Origin: AP-15 sp963737145
GTDB lineage: Bacteria; Pseudomonadota; Alphaproteobacteria; ATCC43930; CGMCC-115725
Direction of reading: 5' to 3'
DNA: 64,000 nucleotides
Assembly: GCA_963737145.1 (NCBI GenBank)
Contig: CAVTRO010000001.1
Location: forward strand, 372,001-436,000
The notes under the pieces were generated by a model. That model worked only from the letters and a program-made list of their open reading frames with translations, was not told where the DNA came from and searched no databases. The first letter of the stretch is position 1, and every line of letters begins with the position of its first letter. This document shows, in pieces, positions 53,830 through 63,131 of the stretch. A program made the position numbers and the translations under genes.

Positions 53830-54968
53830 CGCGAAGACTCAATATCGCGATCGCGACCGCCGGGCGGTTTCATGTCCTTGATCTTGCACGAGAGTTGCAT
53901 GCGCTCGGCCATCGGGTGAGATTCTATTCTTACGTTCCGCGGGCGCGGGCGCGACGCTTCGGGCTGCCCGACGAATGCCATGTGTCGCTTTTGCCGCTCG
54001 CTCTCCCGGCGGTCGCGTGGCAGCAGCTGATGTCGCGTCTTATGCCCGAGATGTGCGAACGTGTGCTCTACGCGTCGCTGAACCGCGCGGTGGTGATGCG
54101 GCTGCATCCTTGCGACGTCTTTATTTGCATGTCCGGCATCTATCTGGAAGCCGCGCGCTTCGCGAAGGAGCGCTATGGCGCGACCATATGGCTCGAAAGG
54201 GGGAGCCGCCACATCCTGTCGCAGGACGAGATACTGGCGCCGATCCCAGGTGCGGAGCGGCCAAGCCCGCTTGCCATAAGGCGCGAGCTTGCCGGTTATG
54301 CGCTCGCGGACCGGGTCGTTATTCCATCACAGCATGTGGCGGAGAGCTTTCGTCGGGATGGGTCCACGTACGCCAAGCTGTTCTACAACCCTTATGGCGT
54401 CGATCTCGCAATGTTTCCACCCTGCCGAGAACGGCCATCGACCGAACCGTTTTTGTTTCTATTTGTCGGGACCTGGTCTCTTCAAAAAGGCTGCGACCTC
54501 TTGACTGAGACGGTGAGGAAGGTGCCTGGTGTGCGCCTCACCCATGTCGGCGCGATTGGCGATTTAGATTTTCCCACCGGCGACGATCGGTTCGCTCACA
54601 TTGATCCGGTGCCGCAGCCCGAGTTGGCTCGCTTCCATGCTGCGGCCGACGTTTTCGTCCTGGGCTCGCGCCAGGACGGGTTCGGCATGGTACTGTCGCA
54701 GGCCTTGGCGAGCGGTGTACCGGTGATTTGCACGGACCGAACTGGCGGCGCGGATCTCGGGCACACGCCGGCGCTTGCCGCACGGATTACCGTTGTCCCG
54801 GCCAGCGATATCGCCGCGCTCACGCATGCGATCGCTGCGTGGCGCGATCGACTGCGCGCCCGAGATGATCTTCCGCCGCTTGCTGCAACCGACCGCGAGA
54901 CGTTGAGTTGGGCAAGCTACGGCGACCGCTACAGCGAGGAATTATTAGCGTCAGTCAGGCGCGAATGA
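53826..54968 (+). CDS. family 4 glycosyltransferase
   Basis: GT-B transferase of 380 residues from GTG 53826. N-terminal NIAIATAGRFHVLDLARELH, middle RGSRHILSQDEILAPIPGAE, donor domain FLFVGTWSLQKGCDLLTETV, and the sugar-nucleotide site VLGSRQDGFGMVLSQALASG. It is intact and followed after 13 bp by the polymerase-like gene. Confidence 0.88.
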   Translation: MTRRLNIAIATAGRFHVLDLARELHALGHRVRFYSYVPRARARRFGLPDECHVSLLPLALPAVAWQQLMSRLMPEMCERVLYASLNRAVVMRLHPCDVFICMSGIYLEAARFAKERYGATIWLERGSRHILSQDEILAPIPGAERPSPLAIRRELAGYALADRVVIPSQHVAESFRRDGSTYAKLFYNPYGVDLAMFPPCRERPSTEPFLFLFVGTWSLQKGCDLLTETVRKVPGVRLTHVGAIGDLDFPTGDDRFAHIDPVPQPELARFHAAADVFVLGSRQDGFGMVLSQALASGVPVICTDRTGGADLGHTPALAARITVVPASDIAALTHAIAAWRDRLRARDDLPPLAATDRETLSWASYGDRYSEELLASVRRE

Positions 54969-54981
54969 GGCCGTTGGCCTG

Positions 54982-56304
54982 ATGTTAGGCCTGCTCATTA
55001 TTTGGACCGCTCTGCTTCTGGTGCTGGTGGTTTGCGCCGTCGGGCGGGCGGGCAGAGGTGGGGCGCTGACGCTCGCCTATTTCCTCGGCTTGTCTTTGAT
55101 CCACGTACCGGGGGTGCTGCCGTTTCTCGACCCGGGGTCGGGTCTCGCAGACGTTGATGAAACCCAGCTCGGCTTCGAAATGACGATTCTCGGCATAGCA
55201 GCCTTTGTTGCCGCAGCTGTGCTGACGCGCTGGATTTATCCGCGACAGAGTGCCGAAAGGGGCGCGCCATCGCTTCTGCGTGCGCTGGCATTCGAACGGC
55301 TGGGCTGGCGCGCATTCGCTCTCGGCATTGTCGCTTATTTCGTCTTGGTGCCGCTGTCCGGCCGCGTCCCATCGCTGACGTCCATCGTCTCGGCATTCGG
55401 AACTTTACTGATCGTAGGCTTATGGCTTGCCCTCTATGGAGCTGTGCTGTCAGCCGATCGACGCCGTATGCTGAAGACACTTGCATTATTGCCGTTGCTA
55501 CCATTGGCGACCTTGGTGATGGGCGGCTTTGTCGGCTACGGCGTCTACTGGGTGTTGAGCATTATAGCATTTCTCTTCGTGATCTCGCGGCGACGAATCT
55601 GGTTTTATGCCGCGGCGCTTCCGGTGATGTTCCTGGGCCTCTCGCTTTTCGTAACCTATATGGGCCAGCGGAGCGGCATTCGCGAGTTGGTGTGGCACGA
55701 ACAGTCGAGCCTGGTCGACCGGCTTGATCGCGTCTCGGCGCTCGTCACGGATTTCCAGCTGCTCGACCTGGCTTCACCCGATCACATTGTCGCGCTCGAC
55801 GGCCGGCTCAACCAAAACTGGCTGGTCGGCGCAGCCGTCATGGCTCATGAGGATGGCGGGGTGCCATTCGTCTACGGCGCAACAGTACCGCTATGGGCAT
55901 TGATCCCGCGCGCGGTTTGGCCGGGGAAGCCGAGTATCGGAGGCGGCGGCAGCGTTGTCAGCGATTTCACCGGGATCCAATTCGCCGAAGGCACGAGTGT
56001 CGGAGCGGGCCAGGTGCTCGAACTCTACGTCAATTTCGGCTTACCGGGCGTGTTGATCGGTTTTTTTGGCATCGGCTGCCTGCTGATGCGGCTCGACCAA
56101 GGCATAGTGCGCTCGCTGGCCGCGGACGATATGCGCGGGCTTCTGCTGCAGGCAATGCCGGGATTGATGCTGTTGCAGCCCGGCGGGAATCTGCTCGAGA
56201 TTTTTGTGGGCGGCGTCGCTGCTTATATCGCCGCGCGTCTGATCATCTCGCTGAAATTCTTCGATGTCTCCCCCCTGGCGCGGTCCCGCCGACTGGTGGC
56301 CTGA
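54982..56304 (+). CDS. O-antigen polymerase-like (Wzy-type) membrane protein
   Basis: The 440-residue protein has ten or more hydrophobic helices, e.g. LLIIWTALLLVLVVCAV, TLAYFLGLSLIHVPG and LPVMFLGLSLFVTYMGQ. It has a large periplasmic loop (about residues 225-340) containing AVWPGKPSIGGGGSVVSDFT and VLELYVNFGLPGVLIGF, the pattern of oligosaccharide-repeat polymerases. Wzy joins repeat units at the periplasmic face and normally works with a Wzx flippase, but no flippase is visible in the window. It could instead be a ligase-type protein. Confidence 0.72.
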   Translation: MLGLLIIWTALLLVLVVCAVGRAGRGGALTLAYFLGLSLIHVPGVLPFLDPGSGLADVDETQLGFEMTILGIAAFVAAAVLTRWIYPRQSAERGAPSLLRALAFERLGWRAFALGIVAYFVLVPLSGRVPSLTSIVSAFGTLLIVGLWLALYGAVLSADRRRMLKTLALLPLLPLATLVMGGFVGYGVYWVLSIIAFLFVISRRRIWFYAAALPVMFLGLSLFVTYMGQRSGIRELVWHEQSSLVDRLDRVSALVTDFQLLDLASPDHIVALDGRLNQNWLVGAAVMAHEDGGVPFVYGATVPLWALIPRAVWPGKPSIGGGGSVVSDFTGIQFAEGTSVGAGQVLELYVNFGLPGVLIGFFGIGCLLMRLDQGIVRSLAADDMRGLLLQAMPGLMLLQPGGNLLEIFVGGVAAYIAARLIISLKFFDVSPLARSRRLVA

Positions 56305-56311
56305 CCCCCGA

Positions 56312-57526
56312 GTGACCCGGCTTTGCGCCGTCCATGTCGTAGCGGGGCTCGACCCTGTCGACGGGGGGCCGTCCTACAGCGTTCCACGGCTATGCGAAGC
56401 GCTCGCGGCCGCCGGTGCGGAAACATTGCTGCTCTCGGTCGCGAGAGAAGCGAGCGGTCGACGCGATGCGCACGAGCAGGGCTATCGCGACTGTCGCTTT
56501 CCCTGGGATTACGCAAATATCCCGATAATGCGCGGCTTACGCAGTTCAAGCGGCCTGTCGCGAGCGCTTCGCGATGCCATCAGGACAGCAGATGTAGTCC
56601 ATAATCACGGGCTATGGCTGATGCCGAACGTCAGAGCTGGAGAGGCAGCGGCCGGCGGGAGAATTCCTCTGGTCATCTCGCCGCGCGGCATGCTGGCCCC
56701 GGCGGCACTTGCCTTTTCACGGGCGAAGAAGCGCGCCTTCTGGACACTGCTTCAGGGCCCGGCCGTCCACGGTGCCGCTTGTATTCACGCTACGAGCGAA
56801 CAGGAGTATGAAGAGATCCGCTGTTTCGGCCTTGCTAATCCGGTCGCGGTAATTCCCAACGGGATCGACTTGCCCGAACTGGCGGCGCAGCCGGAGGCGG
56901 AGCCAATCGCCGAGCGCGTTGTGCTGTCGCTCGGGCGGATTCATCCCAAAAAGGGTCTCAGCCTCTTGGTTCACGCTTGGTCGAAGGTCGAGGCGAAGTT
57001 TCCCGGCTGGCGGCTGAAGATCGTCGGACCACCCGAGGTTGGGCATGATGACGAGCTACGCGCGCTCGCAACGGCGCTGGGCCTCACCCGCGTTTCTATC
57101 GGAGGTCCTATTTACGGCGCCGCAAAAACCACTACCTACCGGGAGGCCGAGGTTTTCGTTCTGCCGACCTTGAACGAAAATTTTGGCTTGACGATTGCCG
57201 AGGCGCTCGCCGCGGGAACGCCGGCGATCACGACCAAAGGCGCGCCCTGGGGCAGGCTCGAGAACGAGGGCTGCGGCTGGTGGATCGATCACGGGATTGA
57301 GCCTCTAGCATTGGGCTTGGCGCAAGCGATGGCATTGCCAGGTGACGTGCTGAAGGCGATGGGGGAAAAAGGCCGCGAGTGGATGAGGCGGGATTTTTCC
57401 TGGGAGCGCATCGCTCGTGATATGCTCGACGTCTACCTTTGGCTTGCTCGCCGTGGGGAGCTCCCTTCTACGATACGGTTAGACCGGAGCCGGAGGGAGT
57501 TGTGCGAGAGCAAATCACTCCGCTGA
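56312..57526 (+). CDS. family 4 glycosyltransferase
   Basis: GT-B transferase of 404 residues. GTG 56312 is preferred since the preceding frame (from 56264) is not conserved and overlaps the polymerase gene. Motifs are VVAGLDPVDGGPSYSVPRLC (typical G-G-P-S-x-S), VHNHGLWLMPNVRAGEAA, VLSLGRIHPKKGLSLLVHAW and VLPTLNENFGLTIAEALAAG. It is intact and overlaps the next GT2 by 25 bp. Confidence 0.88.
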   Translation: MTRLCAVHVVAGLDPVDGGPSYSVPRLCEALAAAGAETLLLSVAREASGRRDAHEQGYRDCRFPWDYANIPIMRGLRSSSGLSRALRDAIRTADVVHNHGLWLMPNVRAGEAAAGGRIPLVISPRGMLAPAALAFSRAKKRAFWTLLQGPAVHGAACIHATSEQEYEEIRCFGLANPVAVIPNGIDLPELAAQPEAEPIAERVVLSLGRIHPKKGLSLLVHAWSKVEAKFPGWRLKIVGPPEVGHDDELRALATALGLTRVSIGGPIYGAAKTTTYREAEVFVLPTLNENFGLTIAEALAAGTPAITTKGAPWGRLENEGCGWWIDHGIEPLALGLAQAMALPGDVLKAMGEKGREWMRRDFSWERIARDMLDVYLWLARRGELPSTIRLDRSRRELCESKSLR

Positions 57527-58320
57527 TTATGACCTATAACGAAGCGCCGAACATTAGCCGCACGCTCGACAAATTGTTGTGGGCGCGCAGAATTGTGGTC
57601 ATCGACAGCGGCAGCACCGACGGAACGGTGGAGATATTGCGACGCTACTCGGAAGTCGAGATGGTCCATCGGCCGTTTGTCGACGCGGCCAGCCAATGCA
57701 ATTACGGTCTAACGCAGGTGGCAAGCCCTTGGGTGCTTTCCCTCGATGCCGATTACGAGCTCAGCGATGAGCTGATTTGTGAACTATCGTCGCTAGCGCC
57801 GCCCGAGAGCGTGGTCGGCTACAGGGCGCGGTTCGTCTATCGGATCTTCGAGCGGCCGCTGCGCGGGTCGCTCTATCCGCCGCGCACAGTGCTCTACCGA
57901 AAAGACAAAGCATCTTACCGGCAGGAAGGGCACACGCAGCGTGTCGTCGTCGATGGGAAGGTTTTACCGCTCAGGGGCGTCATCTATCATGATGACCGAA
58001 AGCCATTGGCCCGCTGGATGGTATCGCAGCAGCGCTATGCGGCCGATGAGGCGGAATTTTTGATGGCTCGTCGCGGTGGGAAGTTGGTGCTCGCGGACAG
58101 ACTTCGCCTGATGGGGTGGCCGGCTCCGATCGGGGTGCTTTTCTATACGCTTTTCTTGAAGGGTTGCCTGTTTGACGGCTGGCCCGGTTGGTACTACGCG
58201 CTGCAGCGGACGATTGCAGAAATGCTGATTGCGCTCGAGATTGCGGATCGCCGATTGCGCAGAGCACAGCGGCTGGTCAGCGCGGATCCCGCACGCAACA
58301 AGCGAAAGGCGCGGCCATGA
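57502..58320 (+). CDS. family 2 glycosyltransferase
   Basis: GT-A transferase of 272 residues, resembling the KdtX/WaaE group (lipopolysaccharide core glucosyltransferase-like). It reads PLIMTYNEAPNISRTLDKLL, RIVVIDSGSTDGTVEILRRY and WVLSLDADYELSDELICELS (DxD), then VIYHDDRKPLARWMVSQQRY. Start GTG 57502 is set by the GGAGGGA ribosome site just upstream. It overlaps the dioxygenase gene as ATGA. Confidence 0.88.
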   Translation: MREQITPLIMTYNEAPNISRTLDKLLWARRIVVIDSGSTDGTVEILRRYSEVEMVHRPFVDAASQCNYGLTQVASPWVLSLDADYELSDELICELSSLAPPESVVGYRARFVYRIFERPLRGSLYPPRTVLYRKDKASYRQEGHTQRVVVDGKVLPLRGVIYHDDRKPLARWMVSQQRYAADEAEFLMARRGGKLVLADRLRLMGWPAPIGVLFYTLFLKGCLFDGWPGWYYALQRTIAEMLIALEIADRRLRRAQRLVSADPARNKRKARP

Positions 58321-59366
58321 ACGCCCCTGGCACTGAGGTTTCGGCAATGGTTTCCGGCGGGTCAAAGCGATCATCCACGCGTTATTACGAGATCGCAGAT
58401 TTCAGCGGGCTAAAAATCGACATTCCGGTAGCCGAGGAGGACGACTATCCTTATTTTGCCCTCGACCAGGACGTGGATATTCGAAAATATTACAACGAAA
58501 ATGGCTACGTCGTAGTGCGCGGTTTGCTGCCTCAATACCTGTGCGAGCGCGCTACCGCATTGTTTGCAGCTGAGGTTAAGACTTTCCGCGGTTACATTTA
58601 CCGGCAGGCGAGCGGCAGCCCCGAACGGCATCTCTTTACAAACGAAGGGTTCATGCTGAACTCGATCCTCAACGTACAAAGCCTCGATCGGCGTCGTTTT
58701 CCCGGCTTCCGCCAGGCCGGCCTCGATCTTTTGACCCACGCCAATATGCAACGCGCCGTCTCTACGATCCTCGGCGAGCCCGGCAAGCTCGTGCAGAGCA
58801 TGTATTTCGACGGCAACCCTGTCACCTGGCCGCATCAAGACACCTATTATCTCGATGCCGAGGAAATCGGCCGCATGACCGCGGCCTGGGTTGCGGTCGA
58901 GGATATCGCGCCGGGCGCCGGACGGTTCTTCGTCTACCCCGGGAGCCATTTGATCGACATGGCCAAAAACGGCGGAGACTTCGACATCGCCTTTCACCAC
59001 GAACGCTATAAACAGCTCGTGAAGCGGGTGATTCGGGAGCAGGGGCTCGTCTGCAGGGCTCCGGCGTTGAGCAAAGGCGATGTGCTGTTTTGGGCGGCCA
59101 AAACGATCCACGGCAGTCTCTGCACGACTGAGCCGACACGTTCGCGGCGTTCCTTTACCGCCCATTTCATTCCCGATCGGTGTCGTTTCTTGCAATTTCA
59201 GACGCGCGTCAAGCCGCTCAAGACCGAGTTCGTCAACGCCATGAAAGTGCACCACCCGAAGGATCTGTCGAAGACGGCCAACCGTGCCGTTTTGTTCCTG
59301 GAGACGCGTTTTCCGCGGACCTTCCAGCTGGCGAAAAGAGCGGCCATTAAGCTTGTCACGCGCTAA
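58317..59366 (+). CDS. phytanoyl-CoA dioxygenase (PhyH) family protein
   Basis: Fe(II)/2-oxoglutarate oxygenase of 349 residues. YYNENGYVVVRGLLPQYLCE is the family N-terminal block; the iron-binding facial triad is His-x-Asp in WPHQDTYYLD (about residues 180-187) and a distal His in AKTIHGSLCTTEPTRSRRSF, with an Arg for 2-oxoglutarate. GRFFVYPGSH is also conserved. ATG 58317 overlaps the GT2 stop. It is placed just before the carbamoyltransferase. It may hydroxylate a sugar or lipid part of the polymer; the substrate is unknown. Confidence 0.85.
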   Translation: MNAPGTEVSAMVSGGSKRSSTRYYEIADFSGLKIDIPVAEEDDYPYFALDQDVDIRKYYNENGYVVVRGLLPQYLCERATALFAAEVKTFRGYIYRQASGSPERHLFTNEGFMLNSILNVQSLDRRRFPGFRQAGLDLLTHANMQRAVSTILGEPGKLVQSMYFDGNPVTWPHQDTYYLDAEEIGRMTAAWVAVEDIAPGAGRFFVYPGSHLIDMAKNGGDFDIAFHHERYKQLVKRVIREQGLVCRAPALSKGDVLFWAAKTIHGSLCTTEPTRSRRSFTAHFIPDRCRFLQFQTRVKPLKTEFVNAMKVHHPKDLSKTANRAVLFLETRFPRTFQLAKRAAIKLVTR

Positions 59367-59372
59367 CAATAC

Positions 59373-61115
59373 ATGATCGTCCTCGGGATCAACGCCTTCC
59401 ATGCCAATTCATCGGCGGCGCTCGTTAAGGACGGCGTCCTCATCGCGGCGGCGGAGGAAGAAAGGTTTCGGCGGGTCAAGCATTGGGCGGGATTTCCATC
59501 GCAATCGATCGCCTATTGCCTGCGCGAAGTCGGGCTGCGCCTCAGCGATGTGGACCATGTCGCAGCCAATATCGACGACCGTGCGCATCGAATGCGCAAG
59601 GTCGGCTATATTCTCGGCCATTCTCCCAATATACGCTTGGTGCTCGCACGTCTCCGGAACCGTCGCAAGCGGCGGCGGCTTCCCGAGCTACTGGACGAGA
59701 CATTTCCCGGTGACAGCTTTCGCGGCGGATTCCACAATATCGAGCACCACCTCGCTCATCTATCGTCAGCGTTCCACGTTTCGCCGTTCGAAGAAGCGGT
59801 CGTCGTCTCGGTCGACGGTTTTGGCGACTTTGCCAGCGCGGCATGGGGTGTGGGTCGGGGGAGTGATATCGATATCGCGGGACGGGTCCACTTTCCGCAC
59901 TCGCTCGGTATCTTCTATGAGGCGCTTACCCATTACCTGGGTTTTCCGTATTACGGGGACGAATACAAGGTCATGGGCTTGGCACCATACGGAAAGCTCG
60001 CCTACCTCAGCGAGATGCGCAGGATCGTGCGGCTAATGTCGGACGGGACATTCAAACTCGATCTTGACTATTTCCGGCATCACACCGAGGAGATGCCCTA
60101 CCAATGGGAAAACGCGGCGCCGCAAGCCGGCGATCTGTTCTCGCCCGCGCTCGAGGATTTGTTGGGCCCGCGACGCCGGCCCGAAGATCCGCTCGAGGAT
60201 AGGCACCGCGACATCGCCCGCTCGGTCCAGGCGATGTATGAAGAGGCGTTCTTTCATCTGATCGGCCCGCTGCAACAGCGCTCTCGCTTGAGCGATATCG
60301 CACTCGCGGGCGGGTGTGCGATGAATTCGGTCGCCAACGGCAAGATAAGGCGCAAGACGCCGTTTCGACGTGTCTATGTGCAATCCGCGGCTGGAGATGC
60401 CGGCGGCGCGATTGGCGCAGCCTATGTGGTGTGGCATCGGCTCGGCGGCTCGCGGTCGTTCGTCATGGATCACGCGTTTTGGGGCCCAGAATTTTCGCCA
60501 GCCGAGATCATGCGGCTCCTCGCCGAGCGCCGCGAAGAGATCGCGCGATCGGGTTGTGCGGTCGAAGAATTCCTTGACGACGACGAGCTCTGCCAACGCG
60601 CGGCGACGGCGATTGCCAGAGGTGCCGTGCTCGGCTGGTTCCAGGGGCGAATGGAGTGGGGCCCGCGCGCACTCGGCAACCGCTCAATTCTCTGCGATCC
60701 GCGTCGCGCGGATATGAAGGCCATTCTCAACGCCAAGATCAAGAGGCGGGAATCCTTTCGCCCGTTTGCCCCCTCCGTGCTCGCCGAAGCCGTTGGCGAA
60801 TGGTTCGAAGAGGACGACGCGGTCCCCTTTATGATGCAGGTCTTCCAGATCAGAGAGGACAAGCGGGCGCGGATCCCTGCTGTCACACATGTCGATGGCT
60901 CAGGGCGGCTTCAGACCGTATATCGCCATACCAATCCGCGCTACTATCGCCTCATCGAACGCTTCCGAGACCTGACCGGCGTGCCGATGGTGCTCAACAC
61001 TTCGTTCAACGAGAACGAGCCGGTGGTTTGCCGACCCGAGGAGGCGCTCGACTGCTTTCTGCGCACGAAAATGGATGCGCTGGTGATCGGCCAAGTGTTG
61101 GCGTCTCGGCGCTGA
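59373..61115 (+). CDS. carbamoyltransferase (NodU/CmcH family)
   Basis: These enzymes use carbamoyl phosphate and ATP to O-carbamoylate sugars, as NodU does on Nod factors. The 580-residue protein has the Kae1-like N-terminal domain (MIVLGINAFHANSSAALVKD, AEEERFRRVKH, HHLAHLSSAFHVSPFEEAVV, VSVDGFGDFAS) and the YrdC-like C-terminal domain (GWFQGRMEWGPRALGNRSIL, FRPFAPSVLAE, VLNTSFNENEPVVC). Full family length and motifs are present. It lies between two PhyH-like genes, which suggests a shared decoration step. Confidence 0.93.
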   Translation: MIVLGINAFHANSSAALVKDGVLIAAAEEERFRRVKHWAGFPSQSIAYCLREVGLRLSDVDHVAANIDDRAHRMRKVGYILGHSPNIRLVLARLRNRRKRRRLPELLDETFPGDSFRGGFHNIEHHLAHLSSAFHVSPFEEAVVVSVDGFGDFASAAWGVGRGSDIDIAGRVHFPHSLGIFYEALTHYLGFPYYGDEYKVMGLAPYGKLAYLSEMRRIVRLMSDGTFKLDLDYFRHHTEEMPYQWENAAPQAGDLFSPALEDLLGPRRRPEDPLEDRHRDIARSVQAMYEEAFFHLIGPLQQRSRLSDIALAGGCAMNSVANGKIRRKTPFRRVYVQSAAGDAGGAIGAAYVVWHRLGGSRSFVMDHAFWGPEFSPAEIMRLLAERREEIARSGCAVEEFLDDDELCQRAATAIARGAVLGWFQGRMEWGPRALGNRSILCDPRRADMKAILNAKIKRRESFRPFAPSVLAEAVGEWFEEDDAVPFMMQVFQIREDKRARIPAVTHVDGSGRLQTVYRHTNPRYYRLIERFRDLTGVPMVLNTSFNENEPVVCRPEEALDCFLRTKMDALVIGQVLASRR

Positions 61116-61120
61116 GAAAA

Positions 61121-61954
61121 ATGAACTGGCGTACCATCGCAGTAAAGTTCGCGGCGGGAGAGATTCATTACGCTCTCGGGCGATTTTATCGCGTACGGCG
61201 GGCTTACGGGGTAATCAGCGGCCTGCGTTGGCGGCCGAGCCTGCCTGATACCCAAGCAGGATTGATCTTCAAAGAGGGACTGGAAGACGCGGCTATTCGA
61301 TCCCTTCAAGCCGATGGCGTTGCCCTTGGATTTGACCTCCCTGCCAGGTTCGTAGCAAATATTCGTGAATACGCCGAGCGGTCACCGTGCCGACGCAGCG
61401 GGGATCGGCGTCAATTCACCTTCAATGAGGTGACAAGCGGACAGCTGGCGGATGGCAAGCCGGTGGTTCTCGGGATGGTCGACAATCCGCGGGCTTGTCC
61501 GGAGATCGACCGGCTATGCGCGGATCCGACCTTGCTTGCGGTAGCCTCTCATTATCTCGGTTATCGCCCACAGCAAGTCGAACCCCGATTGTATTGGAGT
61601 TTCGTATGCAGTGTCGCGCGCGAGGATCGCCTGGCGCAATGGCAGACAGTTGATTACCACTTTGACGTGGACGGTTACAGCTTTATATATGCAAATTTCT
61701 ATATCACAGCAGTTGACAGGAATTCCGGCGCACACGCCTATATTCGAGGTTCTCACAAACGCAAGCCATGGTGGATGTTACTGCACTCCGCAAACCAACC
61801 GAATCAGACAGTTTTTGAATACTTCGGTAGTGAAAAGGAAGTAGTGCTCGAAGGAGCGGGGGGTTACGGTTTTCTCGAGGATGCTTCTTGCTATCATAAA
61901 GCAATGCCCCCGAAGACCCGAGAGAGGCTTATGCTGCAAATCAGGTTTCGTTAG
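61121..61954 (+). CDS. PhyH-like dioxygenase, second copy
   Basis: A 277-residue protein unlike the first PhyH gene in overall sequence. It has His-x-Asp in TVDYHFDVDGYSFIYANFYI, GAHAYIRGSHKRKPWW, and a distal His and Arg in EDASCYHKAMPPKTRERLML, which together fit an Fe(II)/2-oxoglutarate oxygenase. ATG 61121 is 5 bp after the carbamoyltransferase stop, so the two are co-translated. The last 30 bp of the gene recur about 70 bp downstream. Confidence 0.78.
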   Translation: MNWRTIAVKFAAGEIHYALGRFYRVRRAYGVISGLRWRPSLPDTQAGLIFKEGLEDAAIRSLQADGVALGFDLPARFVANIREYAERSPCRRSGDRRQFTFNEVTSGQLADGKPVVLGMVDNPRACPEIDRLCADPTLLAVASHYLGYRPQQVEPRLYWSFVCSVAREDRLAQWQTVDYHFDVDGYSFIYANFYITAVDRNSGAHAYIRGSHKRKPWWMLLHSANQPNQTVFEYFGSEKEVVLEGAGGYGFLEDASCYHKAMPPKTRERLMLQIRFR

Positions 61955-62024
61955 GCCTACGCGGGGCCGATCGTCTTGCGCGCTGAGGCGAAGAGAGGCT
62001 TATGCTGCAATCAGGTTAGGTTAG
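61921..62024 (+). repeat. short direct repeat of a gene 3' end
   Basis: AGAGAGGCTTATGCTGCAAA with TCAGGTTTCGTTAG at the end of the dioxygenase gene recurs as AGAGAGGCTTATGCTGCAAT with CAGGTTAGGTTAG at 61992-62024. It looks like a slippage or recombination scar. Confidence 0.7.
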
Positions 62025-62202
62025 ACCGGGCTGCCGGGCTGGCGATCTCAAAGATGGCAAGTAATAGGCTTTAGTTGACGATGTTGAGTGTAGTCAATCC
62101 AAAAAACAAATTGCGTGCCGCCGAGAATGTTTACATCGCTAAGCTCAGCGGCGCAGATCCTACATTCCAATTAACCTACTTGACCGCCCGCGATTTGCCA
62201 AG

Positions 62203-63018
62203 ATGATTCCGACCGTTCGACTTGCAAAATCTGGGATAACCACATCTCGGCTCGCATTCGGGACATCGCGTCTTCACTATATCGCGAAACGTGACCGACA
62301 GCGCTTGCTGGCAGCAGCAGCCGATCTGGGGCTCACGCATTTCGATACTGCACCGGCGTATGGCGACGGCATCTGCGAGGCCGAGCTGGGAAAATTCATC
62401 CGCGGTCAGCGCGAGCGCTTTGTTATCGCGACGAAATATGGCGTCCCTCCCGACCCGCTCGCAGAGGAGTGGCCTTCGCTCTCGCTCTCGCTGCGAGCGG
62501 TTCGCGCAATCGCCCGAAAGGCTGGCTTTCGCCCTACGCCTCTGCCGCCACTAACGCCAGCCGGCCTCCGGGCGAGTGTGGAGCGCTCGCTGAGACGGCT
62601 AGGGACCGATCGCATCGATGTCCTCTTGCTGCATGAACCACGGAGGGACCGCATCGTCTGTCTAGATGCTATCGTGGACGAGCTTCACAAACTGCAGCGA
62701 AGCGGCGCGGTTCGCGCATTTGGGTTGGCCGGCGGATGGAGCGGCATCAGCGGCCTTCTATCGGCCGCGCCGGCGCTCGGAATGGTCGTCCAAACAGCCG
62801 AAGGTGAATGGCTCTCCGAGGTATGCCCTGACATCACCTACGGTGCTATTGCGGCGGGTCCGCAACGGTATTTTTCGCCGACCATTCCGGTCTTCGAGGC
62901 CGTGCAGCGGCTTCGGGCAGCACTGGAACGACGACACAGCGGGGTGGTCCTCGTGTCCACGACTAAGCTGGAACACCTGCACCAATTGGCTGAGGCGATA
63001 TTAAAGGCGAAATCTTAG
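62203..63018 (+). CDS. aldo/keto reductase family protein
   Basis: The 271-residue protein has the AKR barrel motifs: SRLAFGTSRLHY at the start, the catalytic Asp and Tyr in LTHFDTAPAYGDGICEAELG, Lys in RFVIATKYGV, and His in RIDVLLLHEP. The C-terminal NADPH-binding segment is GVVLVSTTKLEHLHQLAEA. In polysaccharide clusters such proteins may reduce keto sugars, though the family is broad. It follows a gap of about 180 bp and may have its own promoter. Confidence 0.87.
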   Translation: MIPTVRLAKSGITTSRLAFGTSRLHYIAKRDRQRLLAAAADLGLTHFDTAPAYGDGICEAELGKFIRGQRERFVIATKYGVPPDPLAEEWPSLSLSLRAVRAIARKAGFRPTPLPPLTPAGLRASVERSLRRLGTDRIDVLLLHEPRRDRIVCLDAIVDELHKLQRSGAVRAFGLAGGWSGISGLLSAAPALGMVVQTAEGEWLSEVCPDITYGAIAAGPQRYFSPTIPVFEAVQRLRAALERRHSGVVLVSTTKLEHLHQLAEAILKAKS

Positions 63019-63131
63019 AATTAATCGATCTCAAGCTTGCGTGAGCTGATGAGAGGCCTCGTCTCGCTTGGACGCTGGCAGGCGCTATCATAGTTTTTAC
63101 TGGGTAATATCCGTTAAACGAGGTCTGCTTC

